Below, one piece after another: positions 63,222 through 64,000 of a stretch of 64,000 nt of DNA (its first letter is position 1; each line of letters begins with the position of its first letter). Below the pieces are notes generated by a model. It was not told where the DNA came from and ran no database searches. It saw only the letters and a list, made by a program, of their open reading frames with translations. Made by a program: the position numbers and the translations under genes. Source of the DNA: Denitrobaculum sp965232285 (GTDB taxonomy: Bacteria; Pseudomonadota; Alphaproteobacteria; Kiloniellales; Kiloniellaceae); the NCBI GenBank assembly GCA_965232285.1, contig CBDDPL010000004.1:4216001-4280000 (forward strand). Direction: 5' to 3'.

Positions 63222-63242
63222 GAGCGGGCGCAAAACCCGCTC
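63222..63242 (-). terminator. Terminator of the autotransporter gene
   Basis: GAGCGGG / CCCGCTC, a perfect 7-bp stem with a 7-base loop, 5 bases after the autotransporter stop. On the minus strand it is followed by TTATCTTTGG, a moderately T-rich tail. Confidence 0.65.
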
Positions 63243-63247
63243 GGAGC

Positions 63248-64000
63248 TCAGAAATCCAGGCCGATCTTCACCGAAGCGGTCTGGTTGTTGTAGTCCTCGC
63301 GCGCCTCAACATCATAACGAAGCGCAATGTGGGCTTTGTCCCCCAGGGTGATGGGCAGGCCGAGACCCAGGTGGCCGGTCCAGGGGCTGGCGTCGATGCC
63401 GGAGGTCACGAAAGCCTCGCCACCACCGGCGAACCTGCTGATCACTTTAGGCCGCTCGTTAAGGGTGTCGTAGACGGCGCCAAAACTGGCGACCAGACTG
63501 GCTTCGTTGCTGATCCTGTAGCGCAGATTGCCGCTGACCCCCAGTTCCAGAGCTTCCAGTTCATCCGACTCCGCAACGAGATTGAGCGCCCCCGCGCCGG
63601 TTTCTCTGTAGCCTTCACTGTCGAAACGCATGTAATCGACACGCACGGCAGGAATGAACTGCGCGTCGTCACCCAATTGGATCGTTTGGCCGATGCCGCC
63701 CCCCAGATGAAAGTTCATGCCGTCGTAGCGCGCGCGGGCAGTCGGCCTATCGTCCAGGAAGGTAATACGCCGCTCACCATCGGTCTCACTGAAGCCCAAA
63801 CCCATTTGAAAATCGACTTCCGTAACGTCGGTCAGGGCGTAGCGGCCATAGCCGAACAACTGGTAACTCTCGATGTCCGCTGAATGCCGCTTGTCGTTGC
63901 TGTCTACCTCCGTGCCGCTATAGGCGAAGGCCAGTCCCAGATGGATATCGGTATCGATGTTGCCGTCGGCACCGAGCACAAGGCCTTTGGAGCGGCCGTT
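63248..64000 (-). CDS. Autotransporter beta-barrel domain protein (C-terminal part)
   Basis: The open frame continues past the right window edge, so only about the last 250 residues are visible. They show the alternating hydrophobic/aromatic strands of an outer-membrane autotransporter barrel (for example LGLAFAYSGTEV, YQLFGYGRYALTDVTEVDFQMGLGFS, MNFHLGGGIGQTI, AHIALRYDVEAR). The last residue is Phe (ASVKIGLDF), the signal for insertion by the BAM complex. The passenger domain, and so the function, lies outside the window. Confidence 0.87.
   Translation of the reverse strand, partial: NGRSKGLVLGADGNIDTDIHLGLAFAYSGTEVDSNDKRHSADIESYQLFGYGRYALTDVTEVDFQMGLGFSETDGERRITFLDDRPTARARYDGMNFHLGGGIGQTIQLGDDAQFIPAVRVDYMRFDSEGYRETGAGALNLVAESDELEALELGVSGNLRYRISNEASLVASFGAVYDTLNERPKVISRFAGGGEAFVTSGIDASPWTGHLGLGLPITLGDKAHIALRYDVEAREDYNNQTASVKIGLDF

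Noticed and set aside
63021..63233. Minus-strand frame of 70 codons left of the autotransporter gene
   Set aside because: No ribosome-binding site or domain, and it covers the autotransporter terminator.

Overview
This is high-GC DNA with dense operons, TRAP and peptide ABC transporters, an RTX/type I secretion locus and alphaproteobacterial-style regulators. It probably comes from a free-living, perhaps marine, alphaproteobacterium of the Rhodospirillales/Kiloniellales kind. That assignment is inferred from gene content only. No rRNA, tRNA, insertion sequence or CRISPR array was seen.

Left part (1-24391). A peptide-type ABC permease (cut by the window edge) and its binding protein face a MarR regulator followed by creatininase-like, ketopantoate-reductase-like and SDR genes. 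Next come a type I secretion pair (HlyD-type adaptor, ABC exporter) and a 2598-residue RTX exoprotein. The exoprotein combines lamin-tail, ExeM-type nuclease, phytase-like and 5'-nucleotidase domains. A small c-type cytochrome has a perfect FNR/FixK-type box upstream. A second catabolic operon runs iclR-SDR-dctM-dctQ-dctP-ketopantoate reductase-polysaccharide deacetylase, with a clear inverted-repeat operator just before iclR.

Central part (24392-61676). This is a complete-looking peptide siderophore locus arranged as two divergent operons around a Fur-box promoter region near 50450. Leftward it encodes a SyrP-like dioxygenase, NRPS A (C-A-PCP-PCP-C-A-PCP-C-TauD), NRPS B (degenerate C-A-PCP) and NRPS C (C-A-PCP-E-C). 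These are followed by an STN-type TonB-dependent receptor with its own Fur-box promoter, DUF3649, PepSY reductase-like and DUF3325 membrane proteins, and TonB. Rightward it encodes MbtH, a type II thioesterase, an Sfp-type phosphopantetheinyl transferase, a diaminobutyrate aminotransferase, a small ORF, NRPS D (C-A-PCP), a PvdE/SyrD-like exporter, an IucB-like acyltransferase and an ornithine N-hydroxylase. Specificity residues read by eye suggest Asp, Dab, Asp, an unassigned (probably N-hydroxyornithine-type) residue, and Gly. With two beta-hydroxylases and the N-hydroxylase/acyltransferase pair, the expected product is a mixed beta-hydroxyaspartate/hydroxamate siderophore. Its details (dead condensation domain, tandem carriers, no cis thioesterase, fused hydroxylase) are the most novel part of the window.

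Right end (61782-64000). A REC protein with a C-terminal Hpt-like motif and the C-terminal part of an autotransporter beta-barrel protein.
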